23,825 bases of DNA. Origin: a virus. The stretch lies in IMG/VR virus record IMGVR_UViG_3300031775_000040, positions 1 to 23,825 of that record; one strand, given 5' to 3'. The number at the start of each line of letters is the position of its first letter. Positions within the stretch are counted from its first letter, which is position 1. Under the pieces are notes generated by a model. The model saw only the letters and a program-made list of their open reading frames with translations, was not told the DNA's origin and searched no databases. Made by a program: the position numbers and the translations under genes. This document shows positions 1 through 5,800 of the stretch, one piece after another.

Positions 1-68
1 ATATAGTAGTACTTAGATAGTATACCCTTTTCGACTCTACTCCAAGGCTTCTTTTTATAAATTTTCAT
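1..68 (-). CDS. Leftward gene, N-terminal fragment, possibly DNA-binding
   Basis: The reverse strand opens with an ATG (complement of 66-68) and stays open to the window edge, giving 22 residues that begin MKIYKKKPWSRVEKGILSKY. It sits directly behind a perfect leftward sigma70 promoter (75-103). Only six bases separate the -10 box from the A of the ATG, so the predicted transcript begins at or within a base or two of the start codon and has no Shine-Dalgarno sequence. The basic, W-containing start (PWSRVEKGIL) is reminiscent of Myb/HTH-type DNA-binding or endonuclease N termini, but this is inference from 22 residues. The rest of the gene lies outside the window. Confidence 0.55.
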   Translation of the reverse strand, partial: MKIYKKKPWSRVEKGILSKYYY

Positions 69-74
69 GAGAGT

Positions 75-103
75 ATTATAGCAAAGTAAGAGGTCTATGT
101 CAA
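75..103 (-). promoter_or_regulatory. Leftward sigma70 promoter
   Basis: On the reverse strand there is TTGACA (98-103), a 17-bp spacer and TATAAT (75-80): a perfect consensus. Upstream on that strand is AAAAAATAGTTC, the same A-rich lead-in seen at the rightward promoter at 16280. It faces away from the rightward promoter at 139-167, forming a divergent control region. The predicted start site falls at about base 68, on the ATG of the leftward gene. Confidence 0.85.
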
Positions 104-138
104 GAACTATTTTTTACTGCACATTCTAAAAATGTTTC

Positions 139-167
139 TTGACACGACAGTTGTTTTATAGTATAAT
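139..167 (+). promoter_or_regulatory. Rightward sigma70 promoter P1
   Basis: TTGACA (139-144), 17-bp spacer, TATAAT (162-167), followed by ATACCC. The A-rich AAAAATGTTTC precedes the -35. Predicted start is at about 174, leaving a leader of roughly 30 bases with a TGGAGAA ribosome binding site (193-199) before the ATG at 205. It would drive the lysis genes and ThyX. Confidence 0.88.
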
Positions 168-204
168 ATACCCTTCTGAGAATAATAACGTGTGGAGAAT
201 AAAC

Positions 205-363
205 ATGGTAACAACATTAGCTGGTTTTGTAATATTTGCATTCTGTCTTATAGGGTGTGGAATACATTGCTGGCATCTCGGAAAGCAAGTAGGAATTAAA
301 GGCACAGTCAACTATCTAATAAATAAAGGTCTAATAGATGTTGACGATGATGTGCCAAGGTAG
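205..363 (+). CDS. Small single-pass membrane protein, holin candidate
   Basis: A 52-residue protein. The reading frame is open further upstream, but that stretch overlaps promoter P1, so the ATG at 205 with TGGAGAA about six bases before it is the sensible start. Residues 2-22 form one hydrophobic, Cys-containing membrane segment. A short basic and Gly-rich linker follows, then TVNYLINKGLIDVDDD and a Pro-Arg end. I recall similar TM plus 'YLI..G.I.VDD' small proteins in marine phages, all without a known function. It stands immediately before the spanin genes and the lysozyme. The lysozyme has no signal peptide and needs a holin, so a lysis role is possible, but one short TM and an acidic tail are not diagnostic. 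Confidence 0.75.
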   Translation: MVTTLAGFVIFAFCLIGCGIHCWHLGKQVGIKGTVNYLINKGLIDVDDDVPR

Positions 364-372
364 GAGAAAAAT

Positions 373-825
373 ATGTTTGGAATGATTAAAATGCTACCTA
401 TACTTCTCATTATAGGAGGTGCTGGATACGGGTATCACGTAGTAGTAGTAAAGGAAAAAGATAACCGAATAAATCAACAACAGATGGATATTGCAGCAGC
501 AACCCAACAGAACGTGGCTCTTCAAACGGCTGCACAAACTAACATGAATACTATTAAGAACATGGAAAAGCAAATGAAAGCCCAAGCTCAAGCATTTGCA
601 AGTCTTACTAAGAAAGCAACTGCTTTAGAGATGGAAAAGAATAAGTATTTAGACGTATTTAAAAGGCATAGCTTGGCTAAAACCGCAAGGGCACGGCCAG
701 AGTATATGGAACCTAAAATTAATAGTGGAACGGCGAAGGTCTTTCGCCAAGTAGAAGCAGATAGCAGGGAATTAGATGAAGCCGACGATACTAGCGCTGA
801 GCAGTCTTACGATACTCCTGAGTAG
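373..825 (+). CDS. Inner-membrane spanin (Rz-like)
   Basis: A 150-residue protein with an N-terminal membrane anchor (about residues 5-27, LPILLIIGGAGYGYHVVVV). After it comes a long Gln/Ala/Lys-rich region (about 30-100) that should form a periplasmic coiled coil, then a charged C-terminal tail. This is the architecture of i-spanins, which pair with an outer-membrane lipoprotein to fuse the two membranes in the last step of lysis of Gram-negative hosts. The next gene begins inside this one in another frame and encodes a lipoprotein, the classic Rz/Rz1 arrangement. The start ATG follows GGAGAAAAAT. There is little sequence conservation to lean on; the call rests on architecture and on the overlapping partner. 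Confidence 0.82.
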   Translation: MFGMIKMLPILLIIGGAGYGYHVVVVKEKDNRINQQQMDIAAATQQNVALQTAAQTNMNTIKNMEKQMKAQAQAFASLTKKATALEMEKNKYLDVFKRHSLAKTARARPEYMEPKINSGTAKVFRQVEADSRELDEADDTSAEQSYDTPE

Positions 826-1288
826 TGGGTGTAGTTTTCTACCGACTGTAGATTACACTCCTCCACCTCCTGTAGAAGTAGTAACAACGGAGGTTAAATT
901 AGACATCTATCAGCCACCCTTACCGCAAGAAATAACCATGCAAGATGTGACATGGTTTGTTATTACAAAAAATAACTACGAAGAAGCAGTTGCAAAAGTA
1001 GAAGAACTACTGGGTGCAGAGTTTGTAGTAATCGCCCTCACGCCTGCAGGGTATGAAAGTATGGCTTATAACTTGCAAGAGATACGCAGGTTTATTCGCC
1101 AACAAAAAGAAATAATACTGTATTACAGAAAGGCTACAGATGCAGCTGACGAAGCTGAAGAGTGGCTTGAAAAGAATGCAGAGCTACAAGCAGATCAAGA
1201 AACTGCTCCAAACCAAGAAGAGTTTAAGGAAGCTATCACAGAGAAGACAAGTGGTTTTAAGCTCCCTAAATTATTTGGAGGTAATTAA
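776..1288 (+). CDS. Outer-membrane spanin lipoprotein (Rz1-like)
   Basis: A 170-residue protein that starts 50 bases before the end of the i-spanin gene in a different frame. It has a lipoprotein signal peptide (MKPTILALSSLTILLSSGC) with the acylated Cys at position 19. The -3 residue is Ser rather than Leu, so the lipobox is slightly unusual. A proline-rich stretch (TPPPPVEV, about residues 28-35) follows, as in Rz1 proteins. Beyond this it is longer than lambda Rz1, with a folded region containing DVTWFVIT and ALTPAGYESMAYNLQEIRRFI, then a helical, charged C terminus. I recall this extended o-spanin type from tailed marine phages. It should span the periplasm with the upstream protein and disrupt the outer membrane at lysis. 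Confidence 0.82.
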   Translation: MKPTILALSSLTILLSSGCSFLPTVDYTPPPPVEVVTTEVKLDIYQPPLPQEITMQDVTWFVITKNNYEEAVAKVEELLGAEFVVIALTPAGYESMAYNLQEIRRFIRQQKEIILYYRKATDAADEAEEWLEKNAELQADQETAPNQEEFKEAITEKTSGFKLPKLFGGN

Positions 1289-1596
1289 TGGGCGGAGGAG
1301 TAGAGCTTCCAGCACGAAAAAACACTGTACAAGTAGCAGTACCAAAAGAAAACTGGCTTGTTAGATGGTGGAAGAAGATAATCTATGAAGAATATCATTT
1401 AACTATCTGGTTTGTAGCAGCAAAAGAAGTAGACGCAGAAGGTAATACAAGCTACCGTAGAGTTGCTAAGAGTTACAAAGCTATTAAAGTAAACAAAATA
1501 AGTCCAAAACTAATAAAGTTTGTGGACATGGAAAAACATCCCGTAGAAATACGGTCAGAAGAACCTATGAACTGGGATTTAATAAAGGTATATTAA
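1288..1596 (+). CDS. Conserved phage protein of unknown function
   Basis: A 102-residue basic protein starting in a TAATG overlap with the o-spanin stop codon, with a strong GGAGGT site at 1277-1282. Visible features are a Trp/Lys-rich segment (NWLVRWWKKIIYEEYHL, about residues 22-38) followed by beta-like strands. There is no signal peptide, membrane segment or recognisable catalytic motif. It ends in another TAATG overlap with the lysozyme gene, so its translation is coupled to the lysis genes. Whether it belongs to lysis is unknown. The amphipathic WLVRWWKKII stretch could touch membranes, but that is only a guess. Confidence 0.8.
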   Translation: MGGGVELPARKNTVQVAVPKENWLVRWWKKIIYEEYHLTIWFVAAKEVDAEGNTSYRRVAKSYKAIKVNKISPKLIKFVDMEKHPVEIRSEEPMNWDLIKVY

Positions 1597-2039
1597 TGAT
1601 AACACAAAATTTAATAAATCAAATTAAGGAAGACGAAGGTGTAGTGTATGAAATCTATAATGATCACTTAGGCTATCCGACCTTTGGAGTAGGGCATCTA
1701 ATTAAAGATTCCGACCCAGAGAAGCACCTAGAAATAGGAAGTAAAGTAACGAAGGAAAGAGTAGACTCTTGTTTAGTAGATGACCTACAAACAGCAGCGG
1801 ATGAGTGTAGAATACTATACCCTTGGTTTGCGAGTGCGCCTCAAGAGGTAAAAGAGATTTTAATTAATATGATGTTCAATATGGGTAGGCCTCGCCTATC
1901 TAAGTTCAAGAACTTTAGTAGGGAATTGCAACACCAAGATTGGATACAAGCAGCAGTAGAGGGGCGAGATTCGCAATGGTATCGACAAGTAACGAATCGA
2001 GCTGAAAGATTAATGACTAGAATGGAGAATGTATCGTAA
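1596..2039 (+). CDS. T4-type lysozyme endolysin (GH24)
   Basis: A 147-residue muramidase that cleaves the peptidoglycan glycan chain at lysis. The catalytic triad is visible with the same spacing as T4 lysozyme (Glu11, Asp20, Thr26): Glu14 in KEDEGVVYEIY, Asp23 in YNDHLGYPTFGVGH and Thr29. Later conserved pieces include the NMMFNMG helix (about residues 90-96) and the C-terminal SQWYRQVTNRAERL, which matches the family's W..Q.PNRA.R motif. It has no signal peptide or anchor, so it accumulates in the cytoplasm and relies on a holin. The start codon overlaps the preceding stop (TAATG). Length is close to T4 lysozyme (164 residues). Confidence 0.95.
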   Translation: MITQNLINQIKEDEGVVYEIYNDHLGYPTFGVGHLIKDSDPEKHLEIGSKVTKERVDSCLVDDLQTAADECRILYPWFASAPQEVKEILINMMFNMGRPRLSKFKNFSRELQHQDWIQAAVEGRDSQWYRQVTNRAERLMTRMENVS

Positions 2040-2705
2040 GTGAAAGTAGAATTAGTAGCATTAACTAAACCGTCCGCAATTACAGACACAGGAAGCGCAG
2101 ATGAGTTCGTAGCCTATTGTGCTAGAGTTAGTAATCCTGGAAACCAGAACAATAGTAAAACAGCTCCGGGGTTGCTAAAGTACCTAATCAAAAATGAACA
2201 CTGGAGTCCTTTCGAGATGGTATCTCTTACTATGTCTATTCAGACAACTAGAGACATCTCACACCAAATAGTACGACACCGTAGCTTTTCTTATCAAGAG
2301 TTCAGTCAGAGGTATGCAATATCTGATGGCTTTGAAAGTAGAGAGGCCCGTAAACAAGACCCAAAGAACAGACAAAACAGTATTGATATTGACTCTGATA
2401 TTTCAGAGGATAAAAGGTTGTCTGAAAGTTGGCAAATGAAGCAAGTCGAAGTTTTAAAGAAAAATAGAGAAGTATACGAATGGGCGTTACAGCAGGGAAT
2501 TGCAAAGGAACAAGCCAGAGCAGTACTTCCTGAAGGGCTTACTAGTACTACTTTGTATATGGCTGGAACTCTTCGTAGCTGGATACACTACTGTCAATTA
2601 AGGATGGGTAATGGAACACAGAAAGAGCACCAGAAGATTGCAGAACTGTGCTGGGATATAATAGGTACTCATTTTCCAAGTGTAATTAAGGCGTATGAAG
2701 ACTAA
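2040..2705 (+). CDS. thyX: Flavin-dependent thymidylate synthase ThyX
   Basis: A 221-residue enzyme that makes dTMP from dUMP using FAD, NADPH and methylene-tetrahydrofolate. The ThyX signature RHRxxSxxxxSxR is complete at residues 79-91 (RHRSFSYQEFSQR). The C-terminal part has ARAVLPEGLTSTTLYMAGTLRSWIHYCQLR, the substrate-binding Arg/Ser region of the family. The start is GTG at 2040, immediately after the lysozyme stop, with GGAG at 2024-2027 twelve bases upstream; no in-frame ATG fits better. With the ribonucleotide reductase at the other end of the window it supplies DNA precursors. Phage T5 also carries a ThyX. The central DPKNRQNSIDIDSD stretch is a family-typical insertion. Confidence 0.95.
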   Translation: MKVELVALTKPSAITDTGSADEFVAYCARVSNPGNQNNSKTAPGLLKYLIKNEHWSPFEMVSLTMSIQTTRDISHQIVRHRSFSYQEFSQRYAISDGFESREARKQDPKNRQNSIDIDSDISEDKRLSESWQMKQVEVLKKNREVYEWALQQGIAKEQARAVLPEGLTSTTLYMAGTLRSWIHYCQLRMGNGTQKEHQKIAELCWDIIGTHFPSVIKAYED

Positions 2706-2712
2706 ATAGTTC

Positions 2713-2741
2713 TTGACATAAATACTGAAAAGAAGTATAAT
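2713..2741 (+). promoter_or_regulatory. Rightward sigma70 promoter P2, apparently leaderless
   Basis: TTGACA (2713-2718), 17-bp spacer, TATAAT (2736-2741), preceded by AAATAGTTC. Only six bases (ACGCGC) separate the -10 from the ATG at 2748, so the usual +1 position coincides with the start codon. The leftward promoter at 75-103 has identical geometry. Confidence 0.85.
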
Positions 2742-2747
2742 ACGCGC

Positions 2748-3320
2748 ATGAATATTTTTATATTAGATAAAAACATTGATAAGTGTGCAGAGTATCATGT
2801 TGACAAACACATTGTCAAAATGCCTTTAGAGGCAGCACAAATGTTGTGCACAAATCATTGGGTAGAAAAATACATTGGATTCGTTCCTAGAAAACTTACG
2901 AAAGAAGAGTGGGCAGTCATTAAAGCAGCAAAGACAAACACTGTTAGAGATTTTCCTTATCTTCCTACTATGTACAACCATCCTTGTACCATTTGGGCGC
3001 GTAGCTCACTGGATAACTACGAATGGTTATTCTGCTACGCTCTTGCCCTTAATGAAGAGTACGGATACAGATATGGCAAGTCCCATAAATCCGTGCATGA
3101 AGTTATACTTAAGCTACCATCACCAGTTAGCCTACCACGAAGTGGACTATCTGATTTTGCACAGGCCATGCCTGACTCCCTCAAAGGAAACGATGCAGTA
3201 GCTGCGTACCGGAATTTCTATCATAAGGACAAAGCAGCCTTTGCTTCTTGGAAGTACAGGGATAAGCCCCCTTGGTGGGACGAAAGAGAAGCAGAATATG
3301 AACAGAGGATTACTAGATGA
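2748..3320 (+). CDS. Conserved phage protein, His/Lys-rich N-terminal motif
   Basis: A 190-residue protein starting MNIFILDKNIDKCAEYHVDK and continuing HIVKMPLEAAQML. This 'MNIFILD...CA.YH.DKH.VKM..E.AQ.L' opening is one I recall from many phage proteins of unassigned function. Further conserved-looking blocks are the HPCTIWARSSLDNYEWLF region (about residues 81-98), YRYGKSHKS and, near the end, AAYRNFYHKDKAAF followed by a Trp-rich segment. The invariant His, Asp and Lys residues suggest an enzyme, perhaps nucleic-acid or nucleotide related, but I cannot name one. Its own promoter (P2) lies directly in front, leaving no room for a Shine-Dalgarno site on that transcript. The last bases overlap the next start in an ATGA junction. 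Confidence 0.9.
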   Translation: MNIFILDKNIDKCAEYHVDKHIVKMPLEAAQMLCTNHWVEKYIGFVPRKLTKEEWAVIKAAKTNTVRDFPYLPTMYNHPCTIWARSSLDNYEWLFCYALALNEEYGYRYGKSHKSVHEVILKLPSPVSLPRSGLSDFAQAMPDSLKGNDAVAAYRNFYHKDKAAFASWKYRDKPPWWDEREAEYEQRITR

Positions 3321-3847
3321 AAGAGAACCCAGACGATTGGTGGCATCACTTTTGCGACTATTACAGCGGCCATCTTGCCACAATTAAAGGAGAGCCTTGT
3401 AACTGGTGTGGTAGGTATGAGAGTAAGGAAGGAGATGAACTACTTGAAATCATGATGAACTTAGAACAAGGAAGAAAGTACGACGGTGGAAAGCCACAGT
3501 TATATTTATTACCTCCTAAGTCTATAAATGAAGTAGGAAAAGTGTTAACATTTGGGGCAGAGAAGTACGATCCTCATAACTGGAGGAAAGTAGACGACCT
3601 ACAGAATAGGTATACTAGTGCTGCTTTGAGACATATTTTCGCACACATAGACGGTGAAAGTGCAGACGAAGAAACAGGGTTATCACACCTTGCACATGCT
3701 ATGTGTTGCTTAATGTTTAAATTAGAGGATGAATTAATTGCCAAGAGTGAAGAAAAGAGACTACGAGAACCTAACGAACACGAACATAGAGAAAGTGATA
3801 GGACTGCTCTCACAAGAGAAAGCCATCACGAAAAAGGAAGCATGTGA
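3317..3847 (+). CDS. dATP/dGTP diphosphohydrolase-like protein (DUF5664/MazZ type)
   Basis: A 176-residue protein. The core GRKYDGGKPQLYLLPPKSIN, then VGKVLTFGAEKYDPHNWRKV, and later YTSAALRHIFAHIDGE and GLSHLAHAMCCLMFKLED, matches the phage family annotated as dATP/dGTP diphosphohydrolase N-terminal domain (DUF5664). MazZ, the dGTP pyrophosphohydrolase of 2-aminoadenine phages, belongs to the same MazG-like group. An N-terminal CNWC pair with nearby His/Cys could bind zinc. By family knowledge it would hydrolyse purine dNTPs to dNMP plus pyrophosphate. The last 37 residues (from about 140) are low-complexity and overlap the next gene by 110 bases, so they probably reflect the other frame's coding needs. 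No purZ or other Z-genome gene is visible here, so general pool shaping is as likely as base modification. Confidence 0.82.
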   Translation: MKENPDDWWHHFCDYYSGHLATIKGEPCNWCGRYESKEGDELLEIMMNLEQGRKYDGGKPQLYLLPPKSINEVGKVLTFGAEKYDPHNWRKVDDLQNRYTSAALRHIFAHIDGESADEETGLSHLAHAMCCLMFKLEDELIAKSEEKRLREPNEHEHRESDRTALTRESHHEKGSM

Positions 3848-4379
3848 GATACTTAACATCTCGTATAACACTACGAGATTGAATAAGATCATAACAGAGT
3901 TCCAAGAGCGTAAAGAGTATGTAGCAAAACGAAAGGCTACAAACAAAGGTAAAAAAGCTCAGGCTTACGAGATAACTGAAGCTATAACAAACTATTTACA
4001 AGGAGAGTCTATCTCTGAAATAGCAGCGGGGTTGTATCGGTCAGCAGGGTTTGTACGCTCTATACTCGATAGAGTAGGAGTACCACAACGACCTGCAAGC
4101 CAAGAGGAGCGCGTTCAGCCTAGTATAATTCCTGAGAATTGTGTAGCAGATACGTTTAACCCTGGCGAGAAAGTATGGTCAGCAAAGTACCACGCACCTG
4201 CAATCGTAGATGCAGAAATAACAGTAAAGAATAACTATGAAAGTAAAGGATACCGAGTATATATTCTGGAAAATACAGAAAATGATACTGTCGGTGGCTA
4301 TTATGCCTTTGTCCTCGCCTGTGAACTGGGCAAGCTTTCTCATTTAGAGGAGTATGGAGTTAATCTAAATAAGATATGA
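3738..4379 (+). CDS. HTH DNA-binding protein, phage family
   Basis: A 213-residue protein read from TTG at 3738 (GAGG in TAGAGGATG about ten bases upstream), inside the end of the preceding gene. The early start is chosen because the segment before the first ATG, KKRDYENLTNTNIEKVIGLL, looks conserved in related phage proteins I recall. A helix-turn-helix follows (ITKKEACEILNISYNTTRLN, about residues 30-49). A second sits at about 88-115 (GESISEIAAGLYRSAGFVRS), then GVPQRP. The C-terminal part (EKVWSAKYHAPAIVDAEI, then YRVYILENTE) looks like a small beta domain. A regulatory or DNA-organising role is inferred; no target is known. The end overlaps the next gene in an ATGA junction. Confidence 0.85.
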   Translation: MPRVKKRDYENLTNTNIEKVIGLLSQEKAITKKEACEILNISYNTTRLNKIITEFQERKEYVAKRKATNKGKKAQAYEITEAITNYLQGESISEIAAGLYRSAGFVRSILDRVGVPQRPASQEERVQPSIIPENCVADTFNPGEKVWSAKYHAPAIVDAEITVKNNYESKGYRVYILENTENDTVGGYYAFVLACELGKLSHLEEYGVNLNKI

Positions 4380-4597
4380 ACACAAACGAACTATCAAAAG
4401 CATTAGCAGTAGGAAAGTGTTATATAAAGTATAAAAGTGTAACTTCGGATAAAATACATGAAGGCACCTACACTTTAATAGGTGGATATAACTCACCAAG
4501 TAACCACTATAGTGATAAAGTAGTGGCAGTATCTCTTGAGACAAATATGTATGAAGATATCGTAAAAGATAGTATACTAGAATGGAGGCAGATTTAA
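4376..4597 (+). CDS. Small beta-rich protein, WYL_2/SH3-like
   Basis: A 73-residue protein starting in an ATGA overlap with the HTH gene. The pattern ALAVGKCYIKYKSVTSD ... GTYTLIGG ... VVAVSLETNMYEDIVKDSI resembles the small phage family DUF2693/WYL_2, an SH3-like barrel of unknown function. The gene at 5165 has the same strand order (I.YRS.NSKK ... TL ... WDTDSYR ... V.SV), so the two may be distant paralogues. There is no signal or membrane segment. Function cannot be given from sequence; co-transcription with an HTH gene only hints at nucleic-acid work. Confidence 0.75.
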   Translation: MNTNELSKALAVGKCYIKYKSVTSDKIHEGTYTLIGGYNSPSNHYSDKVVAVSLETNMYEDIVKDSILEWRQI

Positions 4598-4620
4598 TAC
4601 TAGCAAGTGAAAAATAATTC

Positions 4621-4649
4621 TTGACACAAATGTTAAATCGCGATATAAT
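4621..4649 (+). promoter_or_regulatory. Rightward sigma70 promoter P3
   Basis: TTGACA (4621-4626), 17-bp spacer, TATAAT (4644-4649), preceded by AAAAATAATTC. Predicted start is at about 4656, leaving a short leader with AAGGA (4664-4668) before the ATG at 4674. Confidence 0.88.
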
Positions 4650-4673
4650 ATCATTTCAAAATCAAGGAAACCT

Positions 4674-5096
4674 ATGGGCGACCGATTTTATCAACAGCAA
4701 ATAGATAGGCTGGGCACTTGTCCAGGAATGAAAACTAAAACAAGGAAACGCAGAATGGCGTGGGATGAACGTAAAAAAGAACAAGTAATAGAACAGTACG
4801 AAGCAGAAAACCCAACTCCCGAAACATCTATGGAGATTGTAAAAGATATAGCTGACGAAGTAGGTGAAAGCCCTAACGGAGTTCGCATGATTCTTAGCAA
4901 AGCTGGTGTGTATGTGAAGAAAGAAGCTTCTAGCAGCCCTGCCGGTAGTCCTGGTGGTAGAAGTAGGGTATCAAAGCAAGCCGCACAGGATGCCCTTTCC
5001 GCAGCTATTATAGCTCGTGGACACGCAGTTGATGAAGATATTATATCTAAGTTAACAGGTAAAGCTGCTCAGTACTTTACTGGTTTGCTTGACTAG
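4674..5096 (+). CDS. HTH DNA-binding protein, putative regulator
   Basis: A 140-residue protein opening MGDRFYQQQIDRLGTCPG, then a basic segment (KTKTRKRRMAWDERKKEQVI). An HTH-like unit follows at about residues 48-82 (TSMEIVKDIADEVGESPNGV then RMILSKAGVYV). A Ser/Gly/Pro linker separates this from a C-terminal helical domain ending KLTGKAAQYFTGLLD. I recall close relatives in marine T4-like phages, where they are annotated as DNA-binding or regulator proteins. The HTH core resembles each repeat of the protein at 7570 (SVRGKALSL.R.G). It is the first gene behind promoter P3 and lies upstream of a foldable leader, so an early regulator is plausible, but no operator is evident. Confidence 0.85.
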   Translation: MGDRFYQQQIDRLGTCPGMKTKTRKRRMAWDERKKEQVIEQYEAENPTPETSMEIVKDIADEVGESPNGVRMILSKAGVYVKKEASSSPAGSPGGRSRVSKQAAQDALSAAIIARGHAVDEDIISKLTGKAAQYFTGLLD

Positions 5097-5100
5097 TACT

Positions 5101-5165
5101 ATGTAGGCTACATCTAGGTATAGGACAGTAAAAGATTTTACCCACCTAAACCTAAGGAGCCTTAG
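5101..5165 (+). promoter_or_regulatory. Structured RNA leader around a ribosome binding site
   Basis: The intergenic RNA can form three elements. First, a small ATGTA/TACAT hairpin (5101-5113). Second, a compound hairpin in which 5115-5119 pairs with 5150-5154, 5121-5124 with 5145-5148, and 5128-5132 with 5137-5141. Third, a hairpin CTAAG/CTTAG (5152-5165) whose loop and left arm hold the Shine-Dalgarno sequence AAGGAG of the GTG-started gene at 5165. The second and third compete for 5152-5154, so they could act as alternatives. Read by eye; no energy was computed. Confidence 0.45.
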
Positions 5166-5431
5166 TGAAAAAGCAAGAACTAACTGCTCTTGTCACGGAG
5201 TACGGCGACGCAATCATTACTTATCGTAGTGAGAACTCAAAAAAACTAAAGTACAATGTTTGCACGTTGGACTTTAGTACGCCTTATATTCAGAGCAAGA
5301 AAAACAGGGCAAAAGAGACAAGCAATACACTATTACTATTTTGCTGGGATACAGACTCTTACCGTCTGTTAAAGCCTTTTAATGTAACAAGTGTAGTCCC
5401 TTTAGCCTCTGTACTGAAGAATGAATCATGA
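5165..5431 (+). CDS. Small beta-rich phage protein of unknown function
   Basis: An 88-residue protein starting at GTG 5165, five bases after a strong AAGGAG (5154-5159). Conserved-looking pieces are AIITYRSENSKKLKYNVCTL, then YIQSKKNRAKE and LLLFCWDTDSYRLLKPFNVT. The pattern suggests a small SH3-like barrel related to the DUF2693/WYL_2 type and possibly to the protein at 4376. The leader RNA can sequester its ribosome binding site, so translation may be controlled. It overlaps the PC4-like gene in an ATGA junction, coupling the two. No catalytic residues or membrane segments are visible. Confidence 0.8.
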   Translation: MKKQELTALVTEYGDAIITYRSENSKKLKYNVCTLDFSTPYIQSKKNRAKETSNTLLLFCWDTDSYRLLKPFNVTSVVPLASVLKNES

Positions 5432-5751
5432 TAGATATGACTGATCCTGTTAATATCTATGAGCACGTAATTCATTACGACGAAGAAAAACAAGAGCAAG
5501 TACGGCTCACTGTCAATACTTTCAGGGGTGTAGAATACCTGCATCTAAGAAAGTATTATATGGATTTTGAAGAAGAATGGAAGCCTACTCCTACGGGGGT
5601 AGCCCTTCCACTTGACTTTAATAATTCTAGAGAGCTATTCCGTGCTCTAACAGAGATTATATCTCTTGCTGAGTCTAGACAAATCATAGAAGAAAACTTT
5701 GGTGAGCTAATTAAAGAGATTTATCCGGAGGATGCCCCAAATAAATCTTGA
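5428..5751 (+). CDS. PC4-like ssDNA-binding protein
   Basis: A 107-residue protein. The stretch VNTFRGVEYLHLRKYYMDFE, then EWKPTPTGVALPLDFNNSRE and LFRALTEII, fits the transcriptional coactivator p15/PC4 fold: strands with a basic/aromatic face, a 'K.T..G..L' turn and a C-terminal helix. PC4-type proteins bind single-stranded DNA as dimers, and phage T5 has been reported to encode one. In a phage this would serve replication, recombination or transcription. The start overlaps the previous stop (ATGA); an ATG nine bases later is an alternative. The stop codon lies within the -35 box of promoter P4, showing how tightly the units are packed. Confidence 0.75.
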   Translation: MIDMTDPVNIYEHVIHYDEEKQEQVRLTVNTFRGVEYLHLRKYYMDFEEEWKPTPTGVALPLDFNNSRELFRALTEIISLAESRQIIEENFGELIKEIYPEDAPNKS

Positions 5752-5776
5752 CTTTATATGTATTCTCTAGTATAAT
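5748..5776 (+). promoter_or_regulatory. Rightward sigma70 promoter P4
   Basis: TTGACT (5748-5753; 5 of 6 matches), 17-bp spacer, TATAAT (5771-5776), preceded by AAATAAATC. It overlaps the stop codon of the PC4-like gene. Predicted start is near 5783, which argues for the ligase start at 5801 rather than the ATG at 5789. Confidence 0.8.
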
Positions 5777-5800
5777 ATCTGTAAATAAATGAGAGAACCT

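Noticed and set aside
139-204. Upstream extension of the first small membrane protein to codons within P1
   Set aside because: The extension would lie on the -35/-10 region and before the predicted transcript start; ATG 205 has the ribosome binding site.
2748-3320. Pyrimidine-dimer glycosylase (DenV-like) identity for this protein
   Set aside because: The N terminus and conserved residues do not match T4 DenV as I know it, so it is left unnamed.
4637-4644. Palindrome ATCGCGAT between the -35 and -10 of P3 as an operator
   Set aside because: Eight bases is too short to stand out from chance, and it is not shared by other promoters.
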